Source: Narthecium ossifragum
Taxonomy: Eukaryota > Streptophyta > Magnoliopsida > Dioscoreales > Nartheciaceae
Assembly (NCBI GenBank): GCA_963920575.1
Contig: OY986975.1
Location: 14,507,863 to 14,571,862 of the forward strand
DNA: 64,000 bases
Direction: 5' to 3'
The notes under the pieces are model-generated. The model saw only the letters and a program-made list of their open reading frames with translations, was not told the origin of the DNA and searched no databases. Position numbers and translations under genes: made by a program. Positions 1-9,701 of this stretch are shown here, one piece after another (the first letter of the stretch is position 1; each line of letters opens with the position of its first letter).

Positions 1-1202
1 TGAAGGAACATCCCTTTGGGTTCTAACTCGACCCCTTTACTAATAGAGATCCGCCGCATAGTATCCACAAACAAATCTCTAATCCTATCAAACTCGGGCC
101 AAGTCGCCTCGTCCGAAGAGAACTTTGTAATTATTGAGCTATACTCGGCGAGCAGTCATTGTTGTCTTAATACAACCCACTGCTTTGCATCTTTCTCAGT
201 GCACACTAATGTGCATGTTGCTGAGACATCTTTAGCAGACCAACTCCACTACTCTGGAATCTGGCCTACAAAGCCTTTCATTCGCATAATGCGTATGATG
301 TGGCAGCAAAGTACCCCAAGATATATTAAGTGCTTGCAACTGCATGAGTAGAGCATCTAGTAAAAACTTACCACATATTTGGTAGCCTGACTGCAACCGT
401 GTAAGCAAGTACATATGTGGAGGGTATACTCCTCGCGATCAACAATTATGTCCTTAGAATCTACCTTCATATAAGGCACCTGTATAACCTCCTTTTGAAA
501 CACATCAAACATGACTGGCGTGAACAATTTGGCAGCATAATCAATCAGGGGGTCATTGCTAATCTTCTTGGGCAGCTTGTTCAACATGTTAAAATTTGCT
601 TCCAACTCATTATATTTAAGATCATCAAACGCTCTTTGAAAACACTGAAAAAACTGCTCTAAATTGAGATCACACTTAACGTAAGACTGCAGTCTAGCAT
701 TGAAGCTTTTACTGATCTGTGTAGTCCTTTTACCTGCACAGAAAGTATCCCGAACAAATAAAGGAGCCCACATGTGACGCAAGCTATAGGTCTTCTTCAA
801 CCACTCGTTATTCTAGAGCCTGTGTTCATCTATCATCCTTTCCCAACTCACTTCGAAGTCCAACTTGTCCCCACTCCACAACAAGTGGTCCCAAACCTTC
901 TTGAAGTCAGCATTGCTGAATAAAGCTCCAAGAGTCTTCATGGCATTTTGATTGATATGCCACACACATAAAAAGTGTCGAGACTCCGTGCGAACAGTAG
1001 GAATGACAGCCATCATAACAACATCCTGGTTTGTGAATTTCGACAGAGGCATTTTCCCTTTCATGCAAAGGAGAAATATCTCCAACAACCACCTAAAAGT
1101 AATTGCAGTTTCATCATAAAACAAGCATGCACCAAAAACCACACTTTTGTATTGAAAGGGCTGAAGCAAGCCACACTTTTGTGCTAGGGTTGACTCCGTC
1201 AA
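1..1202 (-). pseudogene. FAR1/FHY3-type MULE transposase remnant
   Basis: Reading the minus strand from 1202 downward, the translation shows the transposase core of the FAR1/MULE family: a VVFGACLFYDET-like stretch, TFRWLLEIFLLCMKGK, then FTNQDVVMMA, which aligns with the family's T-D-Q-D block and carries a catalytic Asp. An in-frame stop near 813 separates it from 800-357 (MWAPLFVRDTFCAGKRTTQISKSFN...). Below 357, in shifted frames, a SWIM-like zinc motif (C-K-...-GVLCCH) is readable near 340-280, followed by another stop. The N-terminal DNA-binding domain is absent; the frame is lost at 1202, where the tandem-duplicated segment begins. Stops and frameshifts make it a pseudogene. It could derive from a domesticated FAR1 gene or a mobile MULE; no terminal inverted repeats are visible in the window. 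Confidence 0.8.
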
Positions 1203-2839
1203 AAGCGGCCATGGTCTACAACTCTAGATAAAAGCAAACTCCATTAGATGTTGACTACAAATGTTGAATAGAAATGGTTATGATAATATGTTTGTTAAGC
1301 AGATAATTCTACGACATGATTATAATAATATGCTTGGGTTAGTATTCACAACTAACATGATAATAATATGCTTGTGTTAGTATTCACAACGAACAAGGCA
1401 CTAGGCACTACATCTTTTACTATAGTTTACTAATTCCACGGCATGATTAGGACAACCATTAGGTATCTAGTTGCCCTAAAACTAATGAGAAGAATGATTC
1501 TGCAACTACGTACTTATCGGGTTAAAATAATCTCCATGACATCACAAGAAAGAAGAGCCACCCATATACTTAACCACCCGTAGTAAAATATAACATTCCG
1601 CTTAACTAATGAAAGTCAACACAAAACATTCTTTTTACCCTGATGCAAGATAGATGAAAAGGATGCGACCATCAAGATAACGATGAACATAGTGTGAAAG
1701 ATCTATACTTATTGGCCAGTTCAGAGTTCATAAAAATAGTCATACATAGCCAAACATTCAATCAAACTCAATTTGGTCAAAAGCCTCTTATTGCACAAAA
1801 ATCTCACAACCATACTCCTATGCTTACAAAAGGGCTTATGATCACCGGTATTACACATAACTATACCAGAAGCATGTATACAAATCAACCACTATCTGTA
1901 AATACTTATCTCATCAGAGAATTATCCATGTCTTAGTCTAAATGTTTACCTTTTTATAGTTCTTTGCTTAACAGATCGCAAAAGCATTTGCGTCGTCCTT
2001 GGCCAGCCCAACCCATACAATAAATGGGTGCCAGTGCTTCTTCCTCAACTTCTCCACCATATCCACGGGATCGACTGCCCCTAGTGAGGCGCGATGGAGG
2101 CCAACCGGCGGCGACGGTGGGGGATTTCGATGGGGAGAGAGAGCGAGACATGAAGATCCGAGACGACAGGGATTGGGAACGACGTTGGAGGATTTTCGGC
2201 GACGAAGGAGATCCGGCGTTTGCGCGTTGGAGGAGCTCGACTGCGAGAGGGAATTTGTAAGGTGACTGGGGATGGGGAACGAAATAATTATTAAATCATG
2301 TTAGCGATTTACTTATGTGCTGGAACATTTTAATCCTTTGGATGGAAATGATCAAACCCCAGCCATTAGTAGCATGGTTGTATCCAGAACCATGGTAGTA
2401 CCTAAATAGAACTCCTAGGGTACCGATCAATAAGTGGGATGCTCCCTTTAGCACGAGAGATCCTTTTCGGAAGAGGTTAGGAATGGGCGCCACTATCCTA
2501 GTCCTCCTCCGGCCAGATTATATTGATCATGACCCCTTCCCAACAGTTCTACCTTGTCTTGTGGTGTCTTTGACTTTATCCAATCAAGCCCGTCGGCAAA
2601 AGCATCTATCGTCTTTCACAAAGACGGGATGCGCTGCACAGATCAGGACAATTTAAGGCTACCGTGGCTGTCCGGAACTCTATTTATTAACATGTAAAGT
2701 TCAATGCTGACTAAATCTCTCACATAATCCAAACTTTGTGAGAAGTTTAGTTTCCAATATCTCTTATAACTATTCATCTAATGCCGTATGTCGTAGCCTG
2801 CAAAAGTCTATATGACGCCCCCTTGTTAGTGTCTCTAAT
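1131..2839. repeat. Tandem duplication, copy 1 (FAR1 edge to protease promoter)
   Basis: This segment repeats, with scattered substitutions, as 2840-6085. Long shared stretches include the region after the FAR1 edge (1160-1440 versus 2870-3150), the segment before 1940 (versus 3640), the HMA-like fragment (1968-2280 versus 3664 plus 5027-5310) and the promoter-like end (2680-2835 versus 5920-6080). Copy 1 ends just before the position where the protease leader starts in copy 2, so it looks like a decapitated promoter. The TATATAAC box of copy 2 reads TATATGAC here. No independent gene is supported. Confidence 0.85.
1968..2095 (-). pseudogene. HMA-domain-like exon fragment, copy 1
   Basis: On the minus strand a short frame reads VDPVDMVEKLRKK, then HWHPFIVWVGLAKDD, and ends at a stop at 1968-1970. 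The VDPVDMVEKLRKK phrase resembles the second half of heavy-metal-associated (HMA/HIPP-type) domains in plant metallochaperone-like proteins. The CxxC metal-binding half is not visible. An acceptor-like CTAGGGGCAG precedes it. The GC-rich stretch up to about 2270 could be an upstream exon or leader, but nothing recognisable is encoded there. It may be a captured or decayed exon; the identification rests on a short similarity recalled by eye. Confidence 0.35.
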
Positions 2840-3698
2840 ACCAAAAAAATACTTTCTGGTATTGAACGAGCTAAAGCAAGCCACAATTTTGTGCTTGGGT
2901 TGACTCTGTCAAAAGCGGCCATGTTCTACAAGTCTAGATAAAAGCAAACTCCATTAGATGCTGACTCCAAATGCTGAATAGAAATGGTTATGATAGTATG
3001 CTTGTTAAGCAAATCATTCCACGGCTTGTTTATAATAATATGCTTGCGTTAATATTCACAACTAACATGATAATAATATGCTTGTGTTAGTATTCACAAC
3101 TAACAAGACACTACATCTTTTACTATAGTTTACTAATTCCACGGCATGATTTGGAAAACCATTAGGTATCTAGTTGCCCTTAAACTAATGAGAAGAATGA
3201 TTGAGCAACAACGTACTTATCTGGTTAAAATAATCTCCAAGATGTCACAAGAAAGAAGAGCCACCCGTATACTTAACCACCCGTAGTAAAATATAACATT
3301 CAGCTCAGCTAATGAAACTCGACACAAAACATTCTTTATACATTGATGCAAGATAGATGAAAAGGATGCCACCATCAGGATAACGATGATCAGAGCGTCA
3401 AAGATCTATACTTATTGGCCAGTTCAGAGTTCACCAAAATAGTCATACATAGCCAAACATTCAATCAAACTCAATTTGCTCAAAAGTCTCTTATTGCACA
3501 AAAATCTCACAACCATACTCCTATCCTTACAAAAGGGCTTATGATCACCGGTATTACAAATAGCTATACCAGAAGTATCTATACAAATCCACCACTATCT
3601 GTAAATACTTATCTCATCAGAGATTTATCCATGTCTTAGTCTAAATGTTTATCTTTTTATAGTTCTTTGCATAAAAAATCGCACAAGCATTTGGATCC

Positions 3699-4087
3699 TG
3701 TGAGGCCCGCTGGGTCTACCGGGGCGACAAGATGCCTGCGCCTGGAGGGCGGGGCTGAGTCGGGTAGCCGGGTAAGCAATCCCACAACGCCTGGGTATAA
3801 TCCGGGGTTCGATATAAGTATATAGTAACCCCTTAACAGATACAACGCGTTTTAAAGCCGTGATGGCAATGAACCGCAGAAAAACTCCAGTGTTAAGCGT
3901 GCTTGGGCTGGAGTAGGTTTGGGAGGGGTGACCTCCCGGGAAGTCCGATCGATCGGTTGGTTTATCGATCGATCGGCTGCGGCGAGCCAAAAGCGGACAA
4001 TATTGTGTCGGAGTGGGGCCCTCGGGTGGATCCTGGTCGGACCGGGAGCCCGCGGGCCGGGGCCCAGTGGAGGGCCGGGGCGTTACA
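3699..4087 (+). repeat. TRIM LTR 1
   Basis: First of three LTRs, TGTGAGG...GTTACA, 389 bp. It includes two GATCGATC sites (3947 and 3967) 20 bp apart. It is followed by the tRNA-Met-type primer site at 4091. Confidence 0.85.
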
Positions 4088-4090
4088 GTA

Positions 4091-4103
4091 TGGTATCAGA
4101 GCC
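4091..4103 (+). other. Primer-binding site of the TRIM
   Basis: TGGTATCAGAGCC lies three bases inside LTR 1. This is the classical plant retrotransposon primer site complementary to the 3' end of initiator tRNA-Met. Further copies occur before LTR 3: an altered one (TGGTATTAGAGCC) near 4505 and an intact one near 4562. Confidence 0.85.
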
Positions 4104-4159
4104 GGAACCCAGCCGGAAATTGTGCCAGCGAGGACGCTGGGCCTCCAAGGGGGGTGGAT

Positions 4160-4501
4160 TGTGAGGCCCGCTGGGTCTACCGGGGCTGAGTCGGGTAGCC
4201 GGGTAAGCAATCTCACAACGCCTGGGTATGGTCCGGGGTTCGATATAAGTTTATAGTAAGCCCTTAATAGACACAACGCGTTTTAAAGCCGTGCTGGCAA
4301 TGAACTGCAGAAAAAACTCCAGTGTTAAGCGTGCTTGGGCTGGAGTAGGTTTGGGAGGGGTGACCTCCCGGGAAGTCCGATCGATCGGTGGGTTGATCGA
4401 TCGATCGGCTGCGGTGAGCCAAAAGCGGACAATATTGTGTCGGGTGGGGGCTCTCGGGTGGATCCTGGTCGGACCGGGAGCCTGCGGGCCGGGGCGTTAC
4501 A
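4160..4501 (+). repeat. TRIM LTR 2 (internally deleted)
   Basis: Second LTR, starting TGTGAGGCCCGC and first reaching GTTACA at 4501. A segment of ~27 bp after CTACCGGGGC is missing compared with LTRs 1 and 3, and the GGCCCAGTGGAGGGCC block near its end is also lost. A 57-bp duplication of the LTR end plus primer site follows at 4502-4558. Confidence 0.8.
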
Positions 4502-4630
4502 GTATGGTATTAGAGCCGGTCCTGGTCGGACCGGGAGCCCGCGGGCCGGGGCGTTACAGTATGGTATCAGAGCCGGAACCCAGCTGGAAATTGTGCCAGC
4601 GAGGACGCTGGGCCTCCAAGGGGGGTGGAT

Positions 4631-5026
4631 TGTGAGGCCCGCTGGGTCTACCGGGGCGACAAGATGCCTGCGCCTAGAGGGCGGGGCTGAGTCGGGTAGT
4701 CGGGTAGCCGGGTTAGCAATCCCACAACGCCTGTGTATGGTCCGGGGTTCGATATAAGTATATAGTAACCCCTTAACAGATACAACGCGTTTTAAAGCCG
4801 TGATGGCAATGAACCGCAGAAAAACTCCAGTGTTAAGCGTGCTTGGGCTGGAGTAGGTTTGGGAGGGGTGACCTCCCGGGAAGTCCGATCGATCGGTGGG
4901 TTTATCGATCGATCGGCTGTGGTGCTCCAAAAGCGGACAATATTGTGTCGGGTAGGGCCTTCGGGTGGATCCTGGTCGGACCGGGAGCCCGCGGGCCGGG
5001 GCCCAGTGGAGGGCCGGGGCGTTACA
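4631..5026 (+). repeat. TRIM LTR 3
   Basis: Third LTR, TGTGAGG...GTTACA, immediately followed by the GATCC target duplication. Apart from a small insertion (an extra GTCGGGTA near 4700) it matches LTR 1 closely. Confidence 0.85.
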
Positions 5027-5449
5027 GATCCTCCTTGGCCGGCCGAACCCATACAATAAATTGGTGCCAGTGCTTCTTCCTCAACTTCTCCACCATATCC
5101 ACGGGGTCGATTGCCCCTATTGAGGCGTGATGGAGGACAACCGGCGACGACGGTGGCGGATTTCGACGGGGAGAGCGAGCTAGAGATGAAGATTGGAGAC
5201 AATAGGGATTGGGAACAACGTTGGAGGATCTCTGGCGACGAAGGAGATCCGGCGTTGGTGTGTTGGAGGAGCTCGACTGTGAGAGGGATTTTGTAAAGGG
5301 ACTGGGGATGGGGAACTAAATAATTATTAAATCATGTCAGCGATTTACTCATGTGCTGGAACATTTTAATCCTTTGGATGGAAGTGGTCAAACCCCATCC
5401 ATTAGTAGCATGGTAGTATCCAGAACCATGGTAGTACCTAAACAGAACT

Positions 5450-5664
5450 GTTTGGTGTGGGAATAAGGCGGGAATAACCCCCTTATTCCCATACTTATCC
5501 TCAAACACTTTTTCTTATTCCAGGTAATTATTACCCATTTATTCTCATTCCACCTACCACCACCACTCTACTTTTTCTTATTCCAAGTAATCATTACTAT
5601 TTTATACCCACTTTTCCTAACCCCAAAATCCATTATTCCAACTTTTCTTATTCCCATACCAAAC
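5450..5664. mobile_element. MITE present only in duplication copy 2
   Basis: Ends are inverted repeats: GTTTGGTGTGGGAATAAG at 5450-5467 and CTTATTCCCATACCAAAC at 5647-5664 (17 of 18 positions match). The interior is AT-rich and non-coding, with repeated TTATTCC motifs. Copy 1 of the duplication lacks this segment at the equivalent position near 2412. Terminal sequence and size suggest a PIF/Harbinger- or hAT-type MITE; the target duplication is unclear because flanking bases have changed. Confidence 0.75.
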
Positions 5665-6054
5665 AACCCCCTAGGGGACTGATCAATAAGCGGGATCCTC
5701 CCTCCAGCACGAGAGATCCTTTTCGGAAGAGGTTAGGAATGGGCGCCACTATCCTAGTCCTCCTCTGGCAAGATCATGACCTCTTCCCAACAGTTCTACC
5801 TTGTCTTGGGGTGTTTTTGACTTTATCTAACAAGCCCGCCGGCAAAAGCATCCATCGTCTTTCACAAAGACGGGATGCGCTCCAGAGAACAGGACAATTT
5901 AAGGCTATCGTGGCTGTCCGAAACTCGATTTATTAACTTGTAAAGCTGCAATGCTAACCCTATCTCTCACATAATCCAAACATTCTGAGAAGTTTAGTCT
6001 CCAATATCTCTTATAACTATTCATCTAATGTCGTATGTGGTAGCCTGCAAAAGT

Positions 6055-6062
6055 CTATATAA
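6055..6062 (+). promoter_or_regulatory. TATA box of the aspartyl protease gene
   Basis: TATATAAC lies 50 bp before the ATG at 6112, so transcription would start near 6085-6090. The same spot in duplication copy 1 (near 2810) reads TATATGAC. Confidence 0.55.
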
Positions 6063-6111
6063 CGCCCCCTTGTTAGTGTCTATAATGCATTCATATAGTC
6101 TCCATCTAGTC

Positions 6112-7694
6112 ATGGCTTCCCTTGCTTCCTTCTCTTGCACTTGCGTGCTGGCTTTAGCCTTTTTTGTTCTATGTTTACCTTTACATGCTGATGATCAAAA
6201 ACTTGACAGAATTCATATTGAGAGCCACCTGATGGTTGATGTTAAGGCTATTTTCCCATCCGAAGGGTGTTCTTCATCAGAAGGTATAATATTATTGTTT
6301 TATGCATGCATAGTGTTTTAACTATGACTTTATTTTTTAGGTTCTCGAAAGTTTCATCATGTTCTACTGGAAGTAAGTAATTTTTCGGTTCTAGTAGATT
6401 TCATCTTGTATGGCAACCTTGGTTTCTAAACTACACATCTATGGAATTTAATTGTGTAATTTCTCGCACAGAACCGAGTGACACTAGAATGAAGCTCGTC
6501 CACCAGTATGGCCCATGCTCGCCGTTCAGCGGCCACCAGAGGACAAACCACACGCAAATCCTACAGAGAGACCAATTTCGAGTCGACTGGATCAACCAAC
6601 GGCACACGACCCCCAGAACAAAAGGTTTGGAAGGATCCTCTATGATCCCTGTCACCACGGGTGATACCCTCAATGTGGGCAACTATGTAGTAAGAATCGG
6701 CTTTGGAACTCCAACGGCAGAGATGTATGTTATCATGGACACAGGTAGTGACGTCACCTGGATCCAATGCAAACCATGCATCTCCTGCTACACTCAGCAG
6801 GACCCCATCTTTGACCCTTCAACATCCTCCACATATGCTAATATCTCATGCAAATCCGATTACTGCTCCCAGCTCCATTCTGTCGCTTGCTCCGGCTCTA
6901 CATGCATCTATAGCGTAGTGTATCTCGATAAATCTTCCACCACCGGGTTCTTTGCAAATGACACGTTAACTCTTTCCTCCTCGGATGTACTACAAAATTT
7001 CAGGTTTGGCTGCGGCGAGAAAAATCAAGGCTTGTTTGGTCAAGCGGCCGGCTTTCTCGGTCTAGGCCGCGGTCCAGCTTCGATGGTATCCCAATCAATG
7101 AATATTTATAACGGCGTCTTCTCGTATTGCCTTCCGTCGAGCTCAAGCTCGACCGGATACTTGCAGTTCGGCAGCACACCATCATCCAACATCCTATATA
7201 CACCATTGCTGACAGTACCCACGTTCCCATCATTTTACTTTCTAAGTCTAACGGGGATAGTCATCAACGGGAATTTACTACCGATACCGCCGACTGTGTT
7301 CTCAACTGCAGGCACCATCATTGACTCCGGCACAGTCATAACCCGCCTGCCACCGATCGCCTACTCTGCCTTACGCTCCGTATTTCGTCAGGCCATGCAG
7401 AACTATCCTCAAGCTCCAGCGGATTCGTTATTGGACACTTGCTATGATCTTTCGAGCTTTACCACTGTGTTGGTGCCAACTATAACTTTGCAGTTCAATG
7501 GAGGGTTGTCATTGAATCTGGACACCACAGGGATACTATATATTCTTAAGCCTTCACAAAGTTGCCTAGCATTTGCCGGAAATAGTGCAGCGACTGATCT
7601 CGGCATTATCGGAAACACTCAGCAGCGGAAGTTCAATGTGGTTTACGATATTCCGAACAAGCAAGTTGGTTTCGGTGGTGGAGGTTGTAATTGA
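6112..7694 (+). CDS. Nepenthesin/CND41-like aspartyl protease (pepsin family A1)
   Basis: A probable secreted or vacuolar acid protease. Exon 1 (6112-6283) encodes a signal peptide (MASLASFSCTCVLALAFFV..., cleavage near LPLHA). A donor AAG|GTATAAT follows. Exon 2 (6472-7694) starts after a CACAG acceptor and keeps frame; the total is 464 codons. The prosegment contains the KLVHQYGPCSPF phrase typical of atypical plant A1 proteases. The mature enzyme has both catalytic motifs, DTGSDVTW (Asp at 6738) and IIDSGTVITRLPP (Asp at 7323), a Cys-rich nepenthesin-type insert (CKPCISCYTQQDPIFDPS...), and a C-terminal GNTQQRKFNVVYD. A possible small extra exon at 6341-6372 would break the frame. An upstream in-frame ATG at 6085 is too near the TATA box. 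The closest group is the Arabidopsis AED1/CND41-like proteases. No disabling mutation is seen. Confidence 0.88.
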
Positions 7695-7748
7695 GTATCC
7701 AATAGTTACTTTAAATAAGACTAGTGGAACCTGTGCCCCTAGCACGGT

Positions 7749-8358
7749 CGATGAGTCATTAAATATTCATACTTAAATTTTTTAATTTACTTTTATTTGC
7801 CGAGAGTATTTTTATTTGATAGTTTGTTAGTTGATTTCAAGTTTAATGAAGATTCAAGTTAGAAAATACAAAAAAAAGACTAATATATTAAAATTACACC
7901 GCTCCGCTGTCAGCTTGAAATGAATTCACCAAAATCTCCAGATAAATCCTAAATTCCTGAAATTTAGAGGATTACCTAGAAGACGTCAAGAAGGACAACT
8001 TTCATGTTGAACACTTTGTGAGATTTCAAGTAGATTAACACCAGTTTTGAATACTATAAAGATATACAGATGCTAAAAACTGGTCCGTCGTCGTTCAGGA
8101 GAATATTTGTCAAATATTCTATATAAGTGCTAATATTATCAAATCTTCGCCATATGACAGATAACGTCTGGATCTACATCTTGTGTGGTGAGCATGTTTC
8201 CAAATTCCTGGTTGATTGGACCCAGTTGCGACCGGAATAGGCTGCCAGGAATAAATCTAAGCAACCCGAGTTGTAGTAGGAGTCCAACTTAGACCAAAAC
8301 CCTAATTCCGGGAGTTCACCTATAAGAAGGTGTTTGCTGGCCAAAAATTGGAGGCCCC
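7749..8358 (+). repeat. Truncated Athila-type LTR (F)
   Basis: This segment is the reverse-strand counterpart of the LTRs at 16194-17635 and 18239-19632. It starts CGATGAGTCATTAAATATTC (canonical TGAT with the first T mutated) and includes the shared TTTGATAGTTTGTTAGTTGA and TTTAATGAAGATTCAAGTTA segments. It begins 55 bp after the protease stop codon and is cut at 8358 by the Gypsy element LTR that starts TGTTACC. It may supply 3' processing signals to the protease transcript; that is inference. Confidence 0.75.
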
Positions 8359-9669
8359 TGTTACCGAGGAAAATACTCGAGTATCGATCGCTGGATATCC
8401 ATCGTCGAGATAGACACATGGCATCCATCCAACAAACCACAATCAACGTACCTACGATGCCGTACAGGTATGACACTTGGACGAATTAACGTCGACCCTA
8501 GTGGAATCACCACAAATGAGACTGCTCGGAAGTAGAGGCGTCTACTAATGAAGGGAGATACGCATTAAATGCTACTCGATACCTGAGTTCAAAACTCATC
8601 ATCACGCCACCTTCACCATTATGACGATACGAGTCAATAGAGTGTCAAACAAAAGTCGAACCTGAGCTGCTACCCTATCACTCCACGGCAGTCGAAGGAT
8701 GTGTACAGTATAACAACACCAAAGTCAAACCCGAGCTGCTCAAGTCGAATCTGAGCTGAATCAAGGAGATGTCGAAGTAAAGATGGAGACCCCGAGATTG
8801 AAACAATAGACCCGAGGCTGAGAACCAAACCCAGATCAAGGCTCGAGATGTCACATGAAGTAAGTAACCCCTAGGTCGAGTTCCAAGTCAGATGTGATGA
8901 AGCAAATTCAAGGTCGAGTGGATATATGAAGTCGGATACCAAATCAAAGGTACAGGCGACAGGAAGAGCCGAACCATCACCATGATCCCACGATCTATAA
9001 AATCCCCTAAAACAAGGCGTGGGAGACGGAACGAGAAAACAGAGAAACGGTTATCTTCAGGCTATGTGTCAAGATGGCAGTAAAATCCGACCTATGATGA
9101 ACCACGAATTATCGTGGATGATTGGTCGTGAACGATGGCTAGCAATAGGCCACGTGGAGGCGGCGACCCGACTTCCAGACTTCTACTACTATTTTGCTAG
9201 TTTTAGCTACTGTAATCTATCTTAGTTCATTCTCATAGGAGCTTTCATCAGGGCTGTAACCATCCGTTGTTGTTCAATGGAAGTAAGTAATTAGTCATTT
9301 CTTTGCTTTATTATTCGCTTATCTTCTACTTAGGAGTAGCTTAAACACTTCTTAGGAGTATATCAAGTTACTCTAGGAGTAGCGCAACCATCCTTAGGAG
9401 TAGTCTACCATTCTACCCTAAGGAGTAGACTATAGTTTAAGCTAGGAGTAGAATAATCCACATGATAGCTATTCCCTAGTTCCTCACCACCATTATCCAG
9501 AAAACCCCTCGGCATTCCACATTTCCATAGACTTAAGTGTTACACAAAGTCCTCTTAATTGAGGCACGGCTGAATCCATACACCCTTTTGATAACCCCTG
9601 AGCGACGGTTGGCACACCTCACGTGCCTGGTGACCGCGTATCCATCTCGGGTACAATTTTTGAGCAACA
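8359..9669 (+). repeat. 5' LTR of Tat-like Gypsy element G1
   Basis: The LTR begins TGTTACCGAGG at the point where LTR F is interrupted and ends GAGCAACA at 9669, giving TGTT...AACA ends. A primer-site-like TGGTGACCACAGTGGGA (about 9677-9693) follows, and the gag ATG is at 9702. Length is about 1.3 kb. No matching 3' LTR exists in the window, because the element is cut at 21705. Confidence 0.65.
9330..9460 (+). repeat. GGAGTAG micro-repeat array inside the G1 LTR
   Basis: Six irregularly spaced copies of a TTAGGAGTAG-like decamer occur in about 130 bp (ACTTAGGAGTAG, TCTTAGGAGTAT, CTCTAGGAGTAG, CCTTAGGAGTAG, CCTAAGGAGTAG, GCTAGGAGTAG). They lie a few hundred bases before the primer site, so probably in R or U5. 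Function unknown. Confidence 0.7.
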
Positions 9670-9701
9670 CGCTTTTTGGTGACCACAGTGGGAGGCCAAA
9701 A

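Larger units (their letters stand above)
3699..5026 (+). mobile_element. Tandem TRIM retrotransposon (three LTRs, two internal domains)
   Basis: The element begins TGTGAGGCCCGC and ends GGGGCGTTACA. It is flanked by a perfect 5-bp duplication GATCC (3694-3698 and 5027-5031). It contains three ~340-396-bp LTR units (3699-4087, 4160-4501, 4631-5026). They are separated by short internal domains that carry only a primer-binding site, TGGTATCAGAGCC (as for initiator tRNA-Met; 4091-4103), and a purine tract (AAGGGGGGTGGA near 4147-4158 and before 4631). There is no coding capacity, which fits the TRIM class. LTR 2 lacks a ~27-bp segment present in LTRs 1 and 3. Three LTRs within one target-site duplication imply LTR-LTR recombination or tandem cDNA insertion. 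GC content is well above the surroundings. Confidence 0.85.
3664..5111 (-). pseudogene. HMA-domain-like exon fragment, copy 2, split by TRIM
   Basis: The second copy of the fragment reads VDPVDMVEKLRKK and continues to a WVRPAKE-like end at about 5027 (minus strand). There the frame is interrupted by the TRIM at 3699-5026; the few remaining codons resume at 3698-3664. The insertion target GATCC lies inside the frame. Copy 1 keeps the uninterrupted arrangement. No function is expected from this copy. Confidence 0.35.
2840..6085. repeat. Tandem duplication, copy 2 (expanded by two insertions)
   Basis: This is the second copy of the segment seen at 1131-2839. It is almost twice as long because of a 1.3-kb tandem TRIM (3699-5026) and a ~215-bp MITE (5450-5664) that copy 1 lacks. 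Removing those insertions restores co-linearity. The right end carries the TATA box and leader of the aspartyl protease gene. Both insertions therefore probably postdate the duplication, with copy 1 preserving the unoccupied sites. Confidence 0.85.

Noticed and set aside
3903..5056. Long GC-rich open frames on both strands, up to 243 codons
   Set aside because: They lie wholly in the TRIM LTRs, repeat with each LTR and encode low-complexity Pro/Gly/Arg sequence with no family; they are artefacts of GC content.
6085..6111. Upstream in-frame ATG of the protease (MHSYSLHLV...)
   Set aside because: It coincides with the expected transcription start 25-30 bp after the TATA box; the ATG at 6112 gives a better leader and signal peptide.
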